Assembly (NCBI RefSeq): GCF_004339765.1
Contig: NZ_SMGO01000002.1
Coordinates: forward strand, 842,001-906,000
Source: Albibacterium bauzanense
GTDB lineage: Bacteria > Bacteroidota > Bacteroidia > Sphingobacteriales > Sphingobacteriaceae
Direction: 5' to 3'
Length of the DNA stretch: 64,000 nucleotides
The notes beneath the pieces are model-generated. The model saw nothing but the letters and a program-made list of their open reading frames with translations. It had not been told where the DNA came from and did no database searches. Position 1 is the first letter of the stretch; each line of letters starts with the position of its first letter. This document shows, in pieces, positions 1-10,060 of the stretch. The position numbers were made by a program, and so were the translations under genes.

Positions 1-1725
<1,725 letters not shown>

Positions 1726-1825
1726 CAAGCAGATAGAACTGTTGTCTTCCTCTTTCTTTTTTTCTTCCAGTACATGTCATTGTTTAGCTGACTCTATTAA
1801 TGATCAGAGAAACATAATAAAATAT

Positions 1826-1936
1826 TTAGGTGCCTATATCGGCGGTGACCACCTCTTCCCATACCGAACAGAGAAGTTAAGCCCGCCAGAGCCGATGGTA
1901 CTGCCGTAACAGGTGGGAGAGTAGGTCGGCGCCCAA
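1826..1936 (+). rRNA. 5S ribosomal RNA
   Basis: This is a 111-nt 5S gene. Its ends were set by the closing helix: GGTGCC near 1829 pairs with GGCGCC at 1928-1933, extended by TT/AA pairs. The internal CCATACCGAACAGAGAAGTTAAGC segment family signature is present at about 1859-1882. It follows the 23S gene in the same rRNA operon and is followed directly by a strong hairpin. Confidence 0.95.
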
Positions 1937-1945
1937 TCTTACAGG

Positions 1946-1976
1946 AACCCTGTCTCATCGCGAGACAGGGTTTTTT
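1946..1976 (+). terminator. Rho-independent terminator of the rRNA operon
   Basis: A perfect 11-bp stem (AACCCTGTCTC, 1946-1956, with GAGACAGGGTT, 1962-1972) has a five-base loop and runs into a T tract ending at 1976. It sits ten bases after the 5S gene and ends the rRNA operon. The next gene is on the other strand. Confidence 0.92.
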
Positions 1977-2029
1977 GCGTTCTTAACCTTTTTTTGGTGA
2001 GATACCTTTATACAAAAGAATCAAAGAAA

Positions 2030-2902
2030 TTAAACGTATAGCCTTATTCCTGAAAAGTTTTCTCTAAACTCTTTGGGTGTACAACCTTTCTTCTTTTTGA
2101 AAACACGATTGAAGTATGAAATATTATTGAAGCCACAGGTATATGCTATCTCTGAAATGCTTTGAGTAGTATCAATGATTAGGCGACATACCTGTCCAAT
2201 GCGGATTTCGTTTAAACAGTCAATAAAATTTTTTCCGGTACGTTTCTTTATAAATCGACTTAAAGATACTTCGTGCATATTTACCAACTTAGAAACATCA
2301 TTAAGGTTGATATCATTTCTAAAGTTCTGGTTCATATAATCAAATACTTGTTTTATTCTTCGGCTGTTGGCATTGGGAGATGTTTCTTGAAATCCTTCAT
2401 TACATAAAGTCTTATATGGTGAAAGAGATAGTTGATGGAAGATTTGCATGAAATTTAATACAGAATTAAAGCCTTGGCTGTCCTTTAAAATAAGTATCCT
2501 GTCTTTAATAGCAGATATGGTTTCCGCAGGGAAAAGAATTCCTTTTTTAGAATCCTCAAAAAGCTTTTTTAAATAGCTTGATTGATTTTTATTGAGAAAT
2601 TGAGCATTTAGTATTTCATTATTGAATTGAATAGTAACTTCCTGAATCATTTCACTCTTACACTCATGAGTAAACCAGCCATGGTATAAGTTTGTACCAA
2701 CAAAGACTAACTCCAAGTCATCTATTGTCTCAACATGATCTCCAATAATCCTCCTGGCACCTTTAGCATTTAATATTAAATTTAATTCGTATTCTTCATG
2801 GAAATGTAGAGGGAAATCGAATTCCTTTTTCTTCCGTGAGAATAGAGTAAAGAAATCGCTATCAGTTAGGGGAGTAATTTCTCTAACGATTTTTTGATTC
2901 AT
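2030..2902 (-). CDS. AraC-family transcriptional regulator with N-terminal cupin
   Basis: This 290-residue protein has an N-terminal cupin-like sensor (residues about 25-95, with FPLHFHEEYELN) and a C-terminal AraC double helix-turn-helix (about 185-285). The C-terminal part carries the typical ISEIAYTCGF and YFNRVFKKKKGCTP segments. It is transcribed divergently from the sugar symporter, GH130 phosphorylase and epimerase genes, so it is probably their inducer-responsive activator; that role is inferred from position only. It converges on the rRNA terminator. The family call is secure, the ligand is not known. Confidence 0.9.
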   Translation of the reverse strand: MNQKIVREITPLTDSDFFTLFSRKKKEFDFPLHFHEEYELNLILNAKGARRIIGDHVETIDDLELVFVGTNLYHGWFTHECKSEMIQEVTIQFNNEILNAQFLNKNQSSYLKKLFEDSKKGILFPAETISAIKDRILILKDSQGFNSVLNFMQIFHQLSLSPYKTLCNEGFQETSPNANSRRIKQVFDYMNQNFRNDINLNDVSKLVNMHEVSLSRFIKKRTGKNFIDCLNEIRIGQVCRLIIDTTQSISEIAYTCGFNNISYFNRVFKKKKGCTPKEFRENFSGIRLYV

Positions 2903-2996
2903 TTCATAAAGGTATTGGTTAAGTGAATTTAACTAATTATTTTGATTTGGTTAAGTATATGCTAAAATAGTATTATACAATTTGTCTTAAGGAACC

Positions 2997-3004
2997 TAAG
3001 TTTG
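2997..3004 (+). promoter_or_regulatory. Candidate -7 box for the mannoside operon
   Basis: TAAGTTTG matches the Bacteroidota -7 consensus TAnnTTTG. It lies in the 259-bp divergent region between the AraC gene and the symporter gene. No convincing TTTG -33 box is seen at the usual distance, so a regulator may be needed. The start site it implies (about 3009) would leave a leader of about 150 nt before the symporter start. Confidence 0.35.
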
Positions 3005-3025
3005 TTTAGCCCAGTTATAAATTAA

Positions 3026-3148
3026 ATGCAGAACTTACAATATTTGATTGTCAGTTTTTCTAGTTGTGCTGTTAAGGTAAAGCTTAATGGGGTTTATTAC
3101 TCAGGTTGCAGTAAAGAAAAAATAGAAGAGCTATATTATGGATTCTAA
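3026..3148 (+). CDS. Possible 40-residue leader peptide (doubtful)
   Basis: An ATG-started frame of 40 codons fills most of the leader between the candidate promoter box and the symporter start, and ends 13 nt before it. The peptide begins MQNLQYLIVSF and contains two cysteines. No family is recognised. In AT-rich DNA a 40-codon frame can arise by chance, so this is recorded only because of where it sits; translation is not supported by anything else in the sequence. Confidence 0.2.
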   Translation: MQNLQYLIVSFSSCAVKVKLNGVYYSGCSKEKIEELYYGF

Positions 3149-3161
3149 ATTATATTAAAAT

Positions 3162-4985
3162 ATGATGCTTTCAACTATTGATATTATTGTGATTCTAGTC
3201 TATTTAATAATGATGATCCTTTTGGGTTTCATTTTAAAGAAGCGGGCTCAGCGGAACAAAGAATCTTATCTTTTGGGGGGTAAAAAACTTCCTTGGTATA
3301 TGCTGGGAGTATCGAATGCTTCTGATATGTTTGACATTTCTGGTACCATGTGGATGGTCACACTTGCTTTTGTTTATGGCCTAAAAAGCATTTGGATCCC
3401 ATGGTTATGGCCTGTCTTTAATCAAATATTTATGATGATGTACTTGTCCATTTGGTTAAGAAGATCAAATGCTACGACAGGTGCAGAATGGCTCAGTACC
3501 CGTTTTGGTTTGATAGGTAAAGGGGTACGATCGTCACATGCTATTGTTGTGCTATTTGCTTTAATCAGTTGTCTTGGTTTCCTTGCTTATGGTTTTATTG
3601 GTCTAGGTAAGTTTGTTGAGATCTTTGTGCCTTGGGAAAGCATTAAGGCATATATCCCATTTTCTGTAACTCCTTCATTTGTTCCTCATTTTTATGGAAT
3701 TATATTTTCTGTAATAACCATGATGTATGCAATTATGGGAGGAATGACAAGTATAGTAATTGGAGATGTAGTTAAATATGTTATTATGTCTATTGCTGCT
3801 ATTGTCATTGCGGTTATAGCTGCAGACCGATTAGTTGGGCAAGAATTGGATGTACCTGAAGGCTGGTTGAATCCTTTTTTCGGTTGGAAATTAAACTTGG
3901 ATTGGACAAACCATATTGCGGAAGTGAATCAGAAGATAAAGGATGATGGCTTTTCTTTATTTGGTATTTTCTTTATGATGATGCTCTTTAAGGGCATTTT
4001 TGCATCACTAGCAGGTCCGGCACCTAATTATGATATGCAAAAAATACTTTCTACCAAATCCCCAAAAGATGCGGCAAAAATGAGTGGTTTAGTATCGGTG
4101 ATTTTGTTGCCAATTCGTTATTCAATGATTATGGGCTTCGCAGTTTTGGGAATTATGTATTACGACCAGCTCGATCTATCATCAGCCACAGGAGTTGATT
4201 TTGAGAAAATATTACCCGCAGCAATTGTGCAATTTGTTCCAGTTGGATTAACCGGATTACTATTGGCGGGGTTATTAGCGGCTTTTATGGGAACTTTTGC
4301 TGGGACTTTAAATGCGGCTCAAGCATATATTGTAAATGATATTTATCTTAAATATTTTAAGCCTGAAGCATCTAACATTTTGATTAGGAATATGAATTAC
4401 TTTTCAGGAATTGTAGTTGCTTTATTAGGAGTAGTTCTCGGGCTTTATGTGAAAGATGTAAATTCTATTTTACAATGGATTGTATCTGCTTTATACGGAG
4501 GTTATATTGCGGCAAATGTACTTAAATGGCATTGGTGGCGCTTTAATGCAAATGGTTTCTTTTGGGGTATGGTGGCTGGTATCGTTCCTGCATTAATATT
4601 TCCTTTAATTTTTGATACGCTCGATCTGTATTATTTTCCGCTGTTATTTTTTATATCGTTTTTAGGTTGCATCATTGGAACTTACGCTGCCCCTCCTAGT
4701 GATGTAGAAGTGCTAAAAAGCTTTTATAGGACTGTAAAACCATGGGGTCTATGGCAACCTATTCGTGAAATAATAGAAGAGGAAGATAGCATACAGATAC
4801 ATAACAAGAGTTTTGGAAGAGATATGTTCAATGTCGTATTGGGTATTATTGGCCAACTGTGTCTGACTCTATTGCCGATGTATTTGATCTTAAAAGCTCA
4901 GATGCCTCTATACCTTACTGTTTTGATATTAATTCTAATCATTTCTATTCTTAAAAAGACTTGGTGGGATAAACTAGAAAATTAA
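3162..4985 (+). CDS. Sodium:solute (SSS family) sugar symporter
   Basis: This 607-residue polytopic membrane protein has about 13-14 hydrophobic segments. The SSS-family N-terminus is clear: a first helix at residues 5-25 followed by ESYLLGGKKLPWYMLGVSNASDMFD. It would carry a small sugar across the inner membrane with sodium. The GH130 gene follows 24 nt downstream and the epimerase gene overlaps that, giving the order symporter-phosphorylase-epimerase. The Bacteroides fragilis mannobiose cluster contains the same three gene types, so beta-1,4-mannobiose or a related disaccharide is the likely substrate. Two ATG codons in tandem (3162 and 3165) are equally good starts. The substrate is inferred. 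Confidence 0.88.
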   Translation: MMLSTIDIIVILVYLIMMILLGFILKKRAQRNKESYLLGGKKLPWYMLGVSNASDMFDISGTMWMVTLAFVYGLKSIWIPWLWPVFNQIFMMMYLSIWLRRSNATTGAEWLSTRFGLIGKGVRSSHAIVVLFALISCLGFLAYGFIGLGKFVEIFVPWESIKAYIPFSVTPSFVPHFYGIIFSVITMMYAIMGGMTSIVIGDVVKYVIMSIAAIVIAVIAADRLVGQELDVPEGWLNPFFGWKLNLDWTNHIAEVNQKIKDDGFSLFGIFFMMMLFKGIFASLAGPAPNYDMQKILSTKSPKDAAKMSGLVSVILLPIRYSMIMGFAVLGIMYYDQLDLSSATGVDFEKILPAAIVQFVPVGLTGLLLAGLLAAFMGTFAGTLNAAQAYIVNDIYLKYFKPEASNILIRNMNYFSGIVVALLGVVLGLYVKDVNSILQWIVSALYGGYIAANVLKWHWWRFNANGFFWGMVAGIVPALIFPLIFDTLDLYYFPLLFFISFLGCIIGTYAAPPSDVEVLKSFYRTVKPWGLWQPIREIIEEEDSIQIHNKSFGRDMFNVVLGIIGQLCLTLLPMYLILKAQMPLYLTVLILILIISILKKTWWDKLEN

Positions 4986-5009
4986 ATACTTTTTTACTCT
5001 TAATTAAAT

Positions 5010-6188
5010 ATGATTAAAGTGTTTGAACGAAGAAAAGAAGCAATAATAAAAGAATATAATGCTTTGATAGAAATGGAAAACCATCCGGTTTTACCTGGAA
5101 ATGGTGTATATATTAGATTTGTAAATCCTGTTTTAACAGCAAAGCATGTTCCATTAGAATGGCGTTATGACTTTTATGAAAAGTCTAATCCTTTTTTTAT
5201 GGAGCGCATCAGTGTTAATGCAACTTTTAATGCTGGAGCCATTAAATGGAAGAATAAATACGTACTAATGGTGCGAGTGGAAGGGGTTGATCGTAAATCT
5301 TTTTTTGCACTTGCGGAGAGTGAGAATGGTATTGATAATTTCAGATTTCGTAAAGAACCTGTTTCTCTGCCTCAGCTAAGTGATCCTGATGTAAATGTAT
5401 ATGATATCCGGCTTACTGCACATGAGGATGGATGGATATATGGAGTGTTTTGTACAGAAAGAAGAGATGAGTCTGCACCAATTGGAAATCAATCAGCAGC
5501 AATTGCTCAATGTGGTATTATTCGTTCTAAAGATTTGGAGGTATGGGAGCGATTACCGGATTTAATTACCAATTCTCCACAGCAGCGAAACGTTGTTTTA
5601 CATCCCGAATTTGTAAATGGAATGTATGGTTTCTATACCCGTCCTCAAGATAATTTTATTGAGGCAGGAAAAGGTGGAGGAATTGCTTTTGGTTTAACAA
5701 AAGATATAATGAATGCGGTTATAATTGATGAGAAGATTATTCATGCAAAGAAGTACCATACGGTTTACGAAGCAAAGAATGGACAAGGTCCGACTCCATT
5801 AAAAACTCAGGAAGGTTGGTTGCATTTAGCTCATGGTGTGCGAAATACTGCTGCAGGGTTGCGTTATGTATTGTATTTATTTATGACAAGCCTGGAAGAT
5901 TTAACAAAGGTTATTTATCAACCTGCTGGATACTTTTTAGCGCCTGCAGGTGACGAATTTGTAGGTGATGTTGGGAATGTTGTTTTTACAAATGGTTGGA
6001 TTAAGGACGAAGAAGGAAGTGTATTTATTTATTATGCCTCATCAGATACCAGAATGCATGTTGCTCTTACTTCTGTAGATCAATTGCTCGATTATGTTAA
6101 AAACACACCTTCAGACGGTTATTATTCGGCTCTTTCTGTTGAGAGAATCAAGGATCTTATCGCCAAGAATATAGATTACTATGAATGA
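5010..6188 (+). CDS. GH130 family phosphorylase, probably 4-O-beta-D-mannosyl-D-glucose phosphorylase
   Basis: The 392-residue protein matches GH130 subfamily 1 in length and motifs, with no signal peptide, so it acts in the cytoplasm. Enzymes of this type split beta-1,4-mannosyl-glucose with phosphate into mannose 1-phosphate and glucose. The proposed general acid is Asp132 in VNVYDIRL, which corresponds to the catalytic Asp of the B. fragilis enzyme. SVNATFNAGAIKW (about 68-80) and NGQGPTPLKTQEGWLHLAHG (near 265-285) fit the phosphate- and sugar-binding five-bladed propeller. The gene overlaps the following epimerase by 8 nt. The two activities make a pathway: mannobiose to mannosyl-glucose, then phosphorolysis. 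Other GH130 specificities are possible but less likely here. Confidence 0.87.
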   Translation: MIKVFERRKEAIIKEYNALIEMENHPVLPGNGVYIRFVNPVLTAKHVPLEWRYDFYEKSNPFFMERISVNATFNAGAIKWKNKYVLMVRVEGVDRKSFFALAESENGIDNFRFRKEPVSLPQLSDPDVNVYDIRLTAHEDGWIYGVFCTERRDESAPIGNQSAAIAQCGIIRSKDLEVWERLPDLITNSPQQRNVVLHPEFVNGMYGFYTRPQDNFIEAGKGGGIAFGLTKDIMNAVIIDEKIIHAKKYHTVYEAKNGQGPTPLKTQEGWLHLAHGVRNTAAGLRYVLYLFMTSLEDLTKVIYQPAGYFLAPAGDEFVGDVGNVVFTNGWIKDEEGSVFIYYASSDTRMHVALTSVDQLLDYVKNTPSDGYYSALSVERIKDLIAKNIDYYE

Positions 6189-7356
6189 AGAAGTACTGAG
6201 CAAAGAGTTAAATAATATTCTGGATTATTGGTCAAATATTGTTTATGATAAACAAAGAAAATTGTTTTTTGGGCGTATTGATAATTCAGGGAATGCTTAT
6301 CCGGAAGCTCCTTTAGGAGCAGTATTATATGCTCGAATTCTATGGTCCTTTTCTGCGGGATACGCTTATACCAAAAAACCAATATATAAGGAGCGTGCTC
6401 TCCAGGCCTATAAAGTAATAGAAGATGGTTTTTTTGATAAAGAAGCAGGAGGTATCTATTGGTCTATTCTGCCTAATGGTGAACCCTTACAAACAAGAAA
6501 ACAAATTTATGCGCAAGCTTTTGTAATTTATGCATTGGCGGAATTATATAAAATTGAACCAAGGCAAAAGGTAATTAATGAAGCTTTTGCCTTGGTTGAT
6601 TTAATAGAAGAGTATAGTTATGACATAGAGGAAGGTGGATATTTAGAAGCATTGAGTCAAAATTGGCAGCCAATAAAAGATATGCGTTTAAGCGATAAAG
6701 ATATAAATGCTATAAAAACTATGAACACACATCTTCATATATTAGAGGCCTACACTAATTTATATGCAATAAAAAAAGATAAAAAGGTAGGAGGCTGTAT
6801 TAAGAAGTTATTGGATATTTTTACAACGAAGATAATTTGTTCAGAGAGTAAACATCTACAGTTGTTTTTTACTAAAAATTGGAAATCACTTTCTTCCATT
6901 CAATCTTATGGTCATGATATAGAAGCCTCCTGGCTATTAATGAAAGCTGCTGAATTGGTGTATGGAAAAGGTATACCACAACACCTTATTGAAGCGTGCA
7001 ATGCCTTAGCTTTAATAACAGTTCATGGGCTATTGTCTGATGGGAGTTTAGCGAATGAAAAGGAAAATGATAAGATTAATAAAGAGCGTCATTGTTGGGT
7101 TCAGGCTGAAGCTATGGTTGGGTTTCATTATATGGGTTTACGCACAAAAAATCGACAATATTTTCAATTCGCTGATCGTATATGGAATTACGTAAATAAG
7201 GAAATAAGAGATCCTGATAAAGGAGAGTGGTTTTGGGGAAGAGATGAAAATGGTAACCTTCTTCAGAATGAAGACAAAGTAGGAATGTGGAAATGCCCTT
7301 ATCATAATAGTAGAGCCTGTTTAGAGATATTACAAAATCAAATTAAAGTCAACTAA
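6181..7356 (+). CDS. AGE-family epimerase, probably cellobiose/mannobiose 2-epimerase
   Basis: The 391-residue protein has the length and motifs of the N-acylglucosamine/cellobiose 2-epimerase family, an (alpha/alpha)6 barrel. RHCWVQAEAMVGF (about 300-312) and KCPYHNSRAC near the C-terminus hold conserved active-site Trp, Glu and His residues. No signal peptide is seen. The family converts the reducing-end sugar of beta-1,4-disaccharides at C2; beside a GH130 phosphorylase the likely reaction is mannobiose to mannosyl-glucose. Its ATG at 6181 overlaps the phosphorylase stop, suggesting coupled translation. A terminator follows at once. Plain N-acylglucosamine epimerase activity cannot be excluded from sequence. 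Confidence 0.87.
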   Translation: MNEEVLSKELNNILDYWSNIVYDKQRKLFFGRIDNSGNAYPEAPLGAVLYARILWSFSAGYAYTKKPIYKERALQAYKVIEDGFFDKEAGGIYWSILPNGEPLQTRKQIYAQAFVIYALAELYKIEPRQKVINEAFALVDLIEEYSYDIEEGGYLEALSQNWQPIKDMRLSDKDINAIKTMNTHLHILEAYTNLYAIKKDKKVGGCIKKLLDIFTTKIICSESKHLQLFFTKNWKSLSSIQSYGHDIEASWLLMKAAELVYGKGIPQHLIEACNALALITVHGLLSDGSLANEKENDKINKERHCWVQAEAMVGFHYMGLRTKNRQYFQFADRIWNYVNKEIRDPDKGEWFWGRDENGNLLQNEDKVGMWKCPYHNSRACLEILQNQIKVN

Positions 7357-7367
7357 CTATAAGTAAT

Positions 7368-7413
7368 AAAAACAGAAACCTGCAATCTATAGGATTGCAG
7401 GTTTTCTGTTTTT
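7368..7413 (+). terminator. Terminator of the mannoside operon, possibly bidirectional
   Basis: An 11-bp stem (AACCTGCAATC, 7377-7387, with GATTGCAGGTT, 7393-7403) closes a five-base loop. It is extended by A-rich and T-rich flanks that also pair apart from one bulged base. It lies 20 nt after the epimerase stop. The A tract on one side and T tract on the other could stop transcription from either strand. Confidence 0.85.
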
Positions 7414-7498
7414 ATTGAGATTAATCAATTTATAAGAGTTTTCAAATAAGAGGTATATTAATTTGTTGCTAATACAGCCTCTTATTTAGCATGGAGCT

Positions 7499-8335
7499 TT
7501 AATCGGCGGCTTTAAACACCCAGAACCATGCTGTTCCCCAAGCCGATGCACCCGGCTCAGGATGGCTTAATACCATATGTTCATCGTCTAATGCCAGAAT
7601 ATCATACTCATAAACCTTGGCACCTCCTTCGTTTGGTGATATACCATTCAAGACAGTAGTTCCCTTTAAAGTTAGTTTTCCTTTTGCCCATACTGCTCCA
7701 CTTTCATCCATGGTTTTGTTATTCATATTAAATGAAAATGTACCGGTTTCTGTTGTTCCATCAGACTTTACTTTGGCGAATTTTGCTCCTCTCAATGAGA
7801 AAACCATCTTCGCTCCTGCACCTTCTTTTGCAGATTGACCATTGATATCTGCTATCTGTAGCGTCCACCATGCAGGTGCCATATTTCCTAAATAACCTCC
7901 ATTCCCCCAGACGGATGGTGCTGTATCATCCCATTCCCATTCTTTCTCAGAACCGGCGGTTAAAAAGCCCCATTCTGGTGGTACAGGGAAATACATATCC
8001 TCAACATTCACAGTTAAGGTTTTACTAATCTCAGATCCATCAGGGTTTCTACCAGTGAAGATAATTTCACTTTCTCCTTCAACAACCATAAGAACGGTAT
8101 CTGTTTTTCTTTGAGTTTTACCTGTGCCGAAATCCCAGGAAGATAGAACCGGGCTTGAATTATTCAGGATTATTTTATTAGTGGCTTTTCCATCAACAAT
8201 TACTGGGGTTGCTGTAATGTCAAGCTGTTCTGCGCTAATAAAACCTCCAATATCTAACCTGTCTTCAACTGCCTCACAACTCACTAGTGCGATAGTTGAA
8301 AGCAGGATCATTATATATGCAGTAATTCGTTTCAT
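7499..8335 (-). CDS. PKD-like surface lipoprotein of the SusCD operon
   Basis: The start at 8335 was chosen because MKRITAYIMILLSTIALVSC is a clean lipoprotein signal (lipobox VSC); an in-frame ATG at 8359 would only add eight residues and overlap susD. The mature protein has a PKD-like segment (about 40-110) and a tryptophan-rich C-terminal domain with WWTLQIADING and AWGTAWFWVFKAAD. Third genes of SusCD operons often encode surface glycan-binding proteins, and the aromatic content fits, but no named family was recognised. It is the last gene of a three-gene minus-strand operon, 17 nt after susD. A binding role is inference from context. Confidence 0.75.
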   Translation of the reverse strand: MKRITAYIMILLSTIALVSCEAVEDRLDIGGFISAEQLDITATPVIVDGKATNKIILNNSSPVLSSWDFGTGKTQRKTDTVLMVVEGESEIIFTGRNPDGSEISKTLTVNVEDMYFPVPPEWGFLTAGSEKEWEWDDTAPSVWGNGGYLGNMAPAWWTLQIADINGQSAKEGAGAKMVFSLRGAKFAKVKSDGTTETGTFSFNMNNKTMDESGAVWAKGKLTLKGTTVLNGISPNEGGAKVYEYDILALDDEHMVLSHPEPGASAWGTAWFWVFKAAD

Positions 8336-8352
8336 AATATCTAATTTAATAT

Positions 8353-10050
8353 TTACCATCCTGTGAATTCAGCGGCTGGAGTTCCCCATCCCGCATTTTG
8401 AACCAATACGCCTTCAGATAAAAGAATCTGGGATTCAGGAATAGGCCAAAACCCTCCTGTAGCTTCGTATCTGGCCTTGTAACCTCCACCAAAACCCTTC
8501 ATTTGAGTATCTATCCCTTTGTTTTTAATGGCAACACCTTCTTGTGCCGCCAAAGCATTGGCCGCATCACCCCAGCGCATTAAATCAAAATAACGTAGTC
8601 CTTCAAACGCTAATTCCCAACGACGCTCTCTTTTTAAAGCTGTCAATGAGTAAGGTACAGGTGGAAGATCCACACGTCCACGCACTTTGTTCAAGCCACT
8701 AGGATCTTCTTTCAATTCCGATTGCATTAATAATACATCTGAAAAGCGGATTAATACTAAGTCTTGAGTATGGGCAAGCTGCATATCAGCAGGAGCTGCA
8801 TCTTTCAAAATAGCATAAGATGGAACTAAAGTCCCTGCATCATTGTAAGCTGTAATAGGGATGTACTTTTTTTGCCAGAAACCTGTTTCTTCCATTTGGG
8901 AATCAGCACCATAGATGTAGTTTTCTACATCGGTTTCAGCATTCATAATAGATCCTGTGCGTCTGATATCATTGGGCTCACGTTGTTTCCATTCATTCCA
9001 TAATTCACTATTCACCGGACCAGCTCCCCAGCCTTGACCAAATGGGAAAGTATCAGCTAAGCCATTATTTGATCTCAAACCAAAATGTAGGTCGTATTGA
9101 TTGGCATATCCCAATTGGAAGTTAGCACCCCAGTCTACAGAAGTACCAAATTTTACAGCAAATACCGTTTCTTTATTACCATCTCCAACCCATTGCAATC
9201 CATTATCTTGAACATATTCATAATCTTTTGCCGTAAATTCATTGGTGTACGGCCAAAGGTTGCGGAAGTCATCAACCAAACCATGTCCGCTGTTATTTAT
9301 ACAGTCATCTATCCAGGTAATTACCTGAGTTTTAGTTATAGAACCGCCATCGTTTGCTACGGGCAATTCTGTTTTATTATAATAGCCTGTATAGAATAAA
9401 AATACTCGGGCCATCAATGCCTGAGCAGCCCATTTAGTAGCATGACCAGATGCTATGCTGGTATATGGAGTAGAAGGCATGAGTGTAATTGCCTGGTTTA
9501 GGTCATATGCAATCTGTGCATAGGTTTCCTCTGCAGGAGACTTAGGTAAGTTTGCTGCTGTTGTTGAAATAACTAGAGGAACTTCACCAAACATCTCTGA
9601 AAGTTCAAAATAAAATAAGGCCCTTAAGAAATAAGCTTCTCCTAATAACTGGTTTTTTTGAGCATCACTCTCCCAACCGGTTACTTTATCTAAGTTTTCA
9701 AGTGCCGTGTTTGCTCTATATATTCCCTGATAGCGGGCTGTCCAGAATGACTCAAAACGACTGCTTTTTGTGTTCATGAGATGATCCAATCCTTGCATAT
9801 CCTTGTCATTTTCTCCACCGCCACCAAAGCGATCGTCTGAAGCAAGTTCAGCCATATAGAAACTAGTATTCTGAGAGTTCGAAATGGCAGCACTTAAAGT
9901 AGAATAAATTCCGATGATAGTCTGATTTGCATCAGCCACAGTTGTAGGAAAATTTCCCGTGTTTTTCTTGGTATAGTTTTCTGAGTCCAGGTTTTTTTCG
10001 CAAGCAGAAAAAAAGATGACCAGCGCTACTAAACTTATAATTTTTTTCAT
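8353..10050 (-). CDS. SusD/RagB family nutrient-binding outer membrane lipoprotein
   Basis: This 565-residue protein has a lipoprotein signal ending FFSAC at residues 14-18. It shows the SusD fold: helical repeats from about 40 to 230, and a RagB/SusD C-terminal domain with RERRWELAFEGLRYFDLMRWG and FWPIPESQI near the end. SusD proteins sit as a lid on the SusC channel and bind the glycan at the cell surface. It follows susC by 10 nt. No glycoside hydrolase is encoded beside it, so the substrate cannot be named. Confidence 0.93.
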   Translation of the reverse strand: MKKIISLVALVIFFSACEKNLDSENYTKKNTGNFPTTVADANQTIIGIYSTLSAAISNSQNTSFYMAELASDDRFGGGGENDKDMQGLDHLMNTKSSRFESFWTARYQGIYRANTALENLDKVTGWESDAQKNQLLGEAYFLRALFYFELSEMFGEVPLVISTTAANLPKSPAEETYAQIAYDLNQAITLMPSTPYTSIASGHATKWAAQALMARVFLFYTGYYNKTELPVANDGGSITKTQVITWIDDCINNSGHGLVDDFRNLWPYTNEFTAKDYEYVQDNGLQWVGDGNKETVFAVKFGTSVDWGANFQLGYANQYDLHFGLRSNNGLADTFPFGQGWGAGPVNSELWNEWKQREPNDIRRTGSIMNAETDVENYIYGADSQMEETGFWQKKYIPITAYNDAGTLVPSYAILKDAAPADMQLAHTQDLVLIRFSDVLLMQSELKEDPSGLNKVRGRVDLPPVPYSLTALKRERRWELAFEGLRYFDLMRWGDAANALAAQEGVAIKNKGIDTQMKGFGGGYKARYEATGGFWPIPESQILLSEGVLVQNAGWGTPAAEFTGW

Positions 10051-10060
10051 TGTCTTCGTA

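Noticed and set aside
1726-1825. A tRNA gene between 23S and 5S rRNA
   Set aside because: No cloverleaf or TTC-arm sequence is visible in the spacer.
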